A DNA stretch of 25,836 nucleotides, taken from NCBI GenBank assembly GCA_964368765.1, contig CAYJCU010000020.1, positions 1-25,836 of the forward strand. The letters run 5' to 3'. This DNA is from JADFUS01 sp964368765 (GTDB taxonomy: Bacteria > Bacteroidota > Bacteroidia > Bacteroidales > Rikenellaceae). The translations under genes and the position numbers were made by a program. Below the pieces are notes generated by a model that was not told the origin of the DNA, made no database searches, and saw only the letters and a program-made list of their open reading frames with translations. Positions 25,793 through 25,836 of the stretch are shown in pieces. Positions within the stretch are counted from its first letter, which is position 1. Each line of letters begins with the position of its first letter.

Positions 25793-25836
25793 TGTCCGGC
25801 GAACCTGAGGATTGGATTTATGCACGTCATATCTAC
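25793..25836. repeat. Terminal fragment of a dispersed repeat (probable IS end), right edge of window
   Basis: The stretch begins TGTCCGG, and the reverse complement of its 44 bases matches bases 1-41 with one change. The adjoining ATTAGTAG (25785-25792) is the inverse of the flank at 42-49. The element would extend past the window's end, with the same terminus facing inward as at the left edge. Confidence 0.6.

Noticed and set aside
1..25836. The whole window as a composite transposon
   Set aside because: It carries housekeeping genes (fabG, ruvA), no target-site duplication can be seen, and contig ends at repeats explain the edges more simply.

Overview
The window is chromosomal DNA of an AT-rich member of the Bacteroidota, most likely order Bacteroidales. 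The evidence is a SusC/SusD pair with an ECF sigma/FecR-type anti-sigma pair, short lipoprotein signals, FISUMP and BACON domains, and promoters of the TTTG-19-TAnnTTTG type. I cannot name a genus. All 18 protein genes recognised lie on the minus strand, so the functional order runs from the right end to the left. No tRNA, rRNA or CRISPR array was seen.

Right part (about 25.8 to 19.1 kb): a surface-polysaccharide segment. It holds a Wzx-type flippase, a Stealth-family sugar-phosphate transferase and a GT4 glycosyltransferase. Then, behind its own promoter, come gmd and fcl (GDP-mannose to GDP-L-fucose), with ruvA co-transcribed at the tail.

Middle (19.1 to 13.6 kb): a PiT phosphate transporter fused to a PhoU-like domain, preceded by a three-unit direct repeat that looks like a Pho box. 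After it come fabG, a 264-bp transposon-like element, an AlkD-type DNA alkylation repair gene and a secreted alpha/beta hydrolase with a consensus promoter.

Left part (13.5 kb to 55): a regulated nutrient-uptake locus. It contains an ECF sigma factor, a FecR anti-sigma factor, a SusC with the STN signalling domain, SusD, a metallohydrolase-family lipoprotein without its HExxH motif, a FISUMP lipoprotein with a large insertion, a two-domain thioredoxin-fold protein, and a BACON-F5/8C-M60 metallopeptidase with intact HEVGH. There are no glycoside hydrolases, so the locus looks aimed at a glycoprotein or peptide rather than a plain glycan. The fecR start codon lies inside a perfect 16-bp hairpin.

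The first 41 and last 44 bases are inward-facing copies of the same repeat end, and a third, diverged copy ends the 264-bp element. The window therefore probably stops at two insertion-sequence copies.
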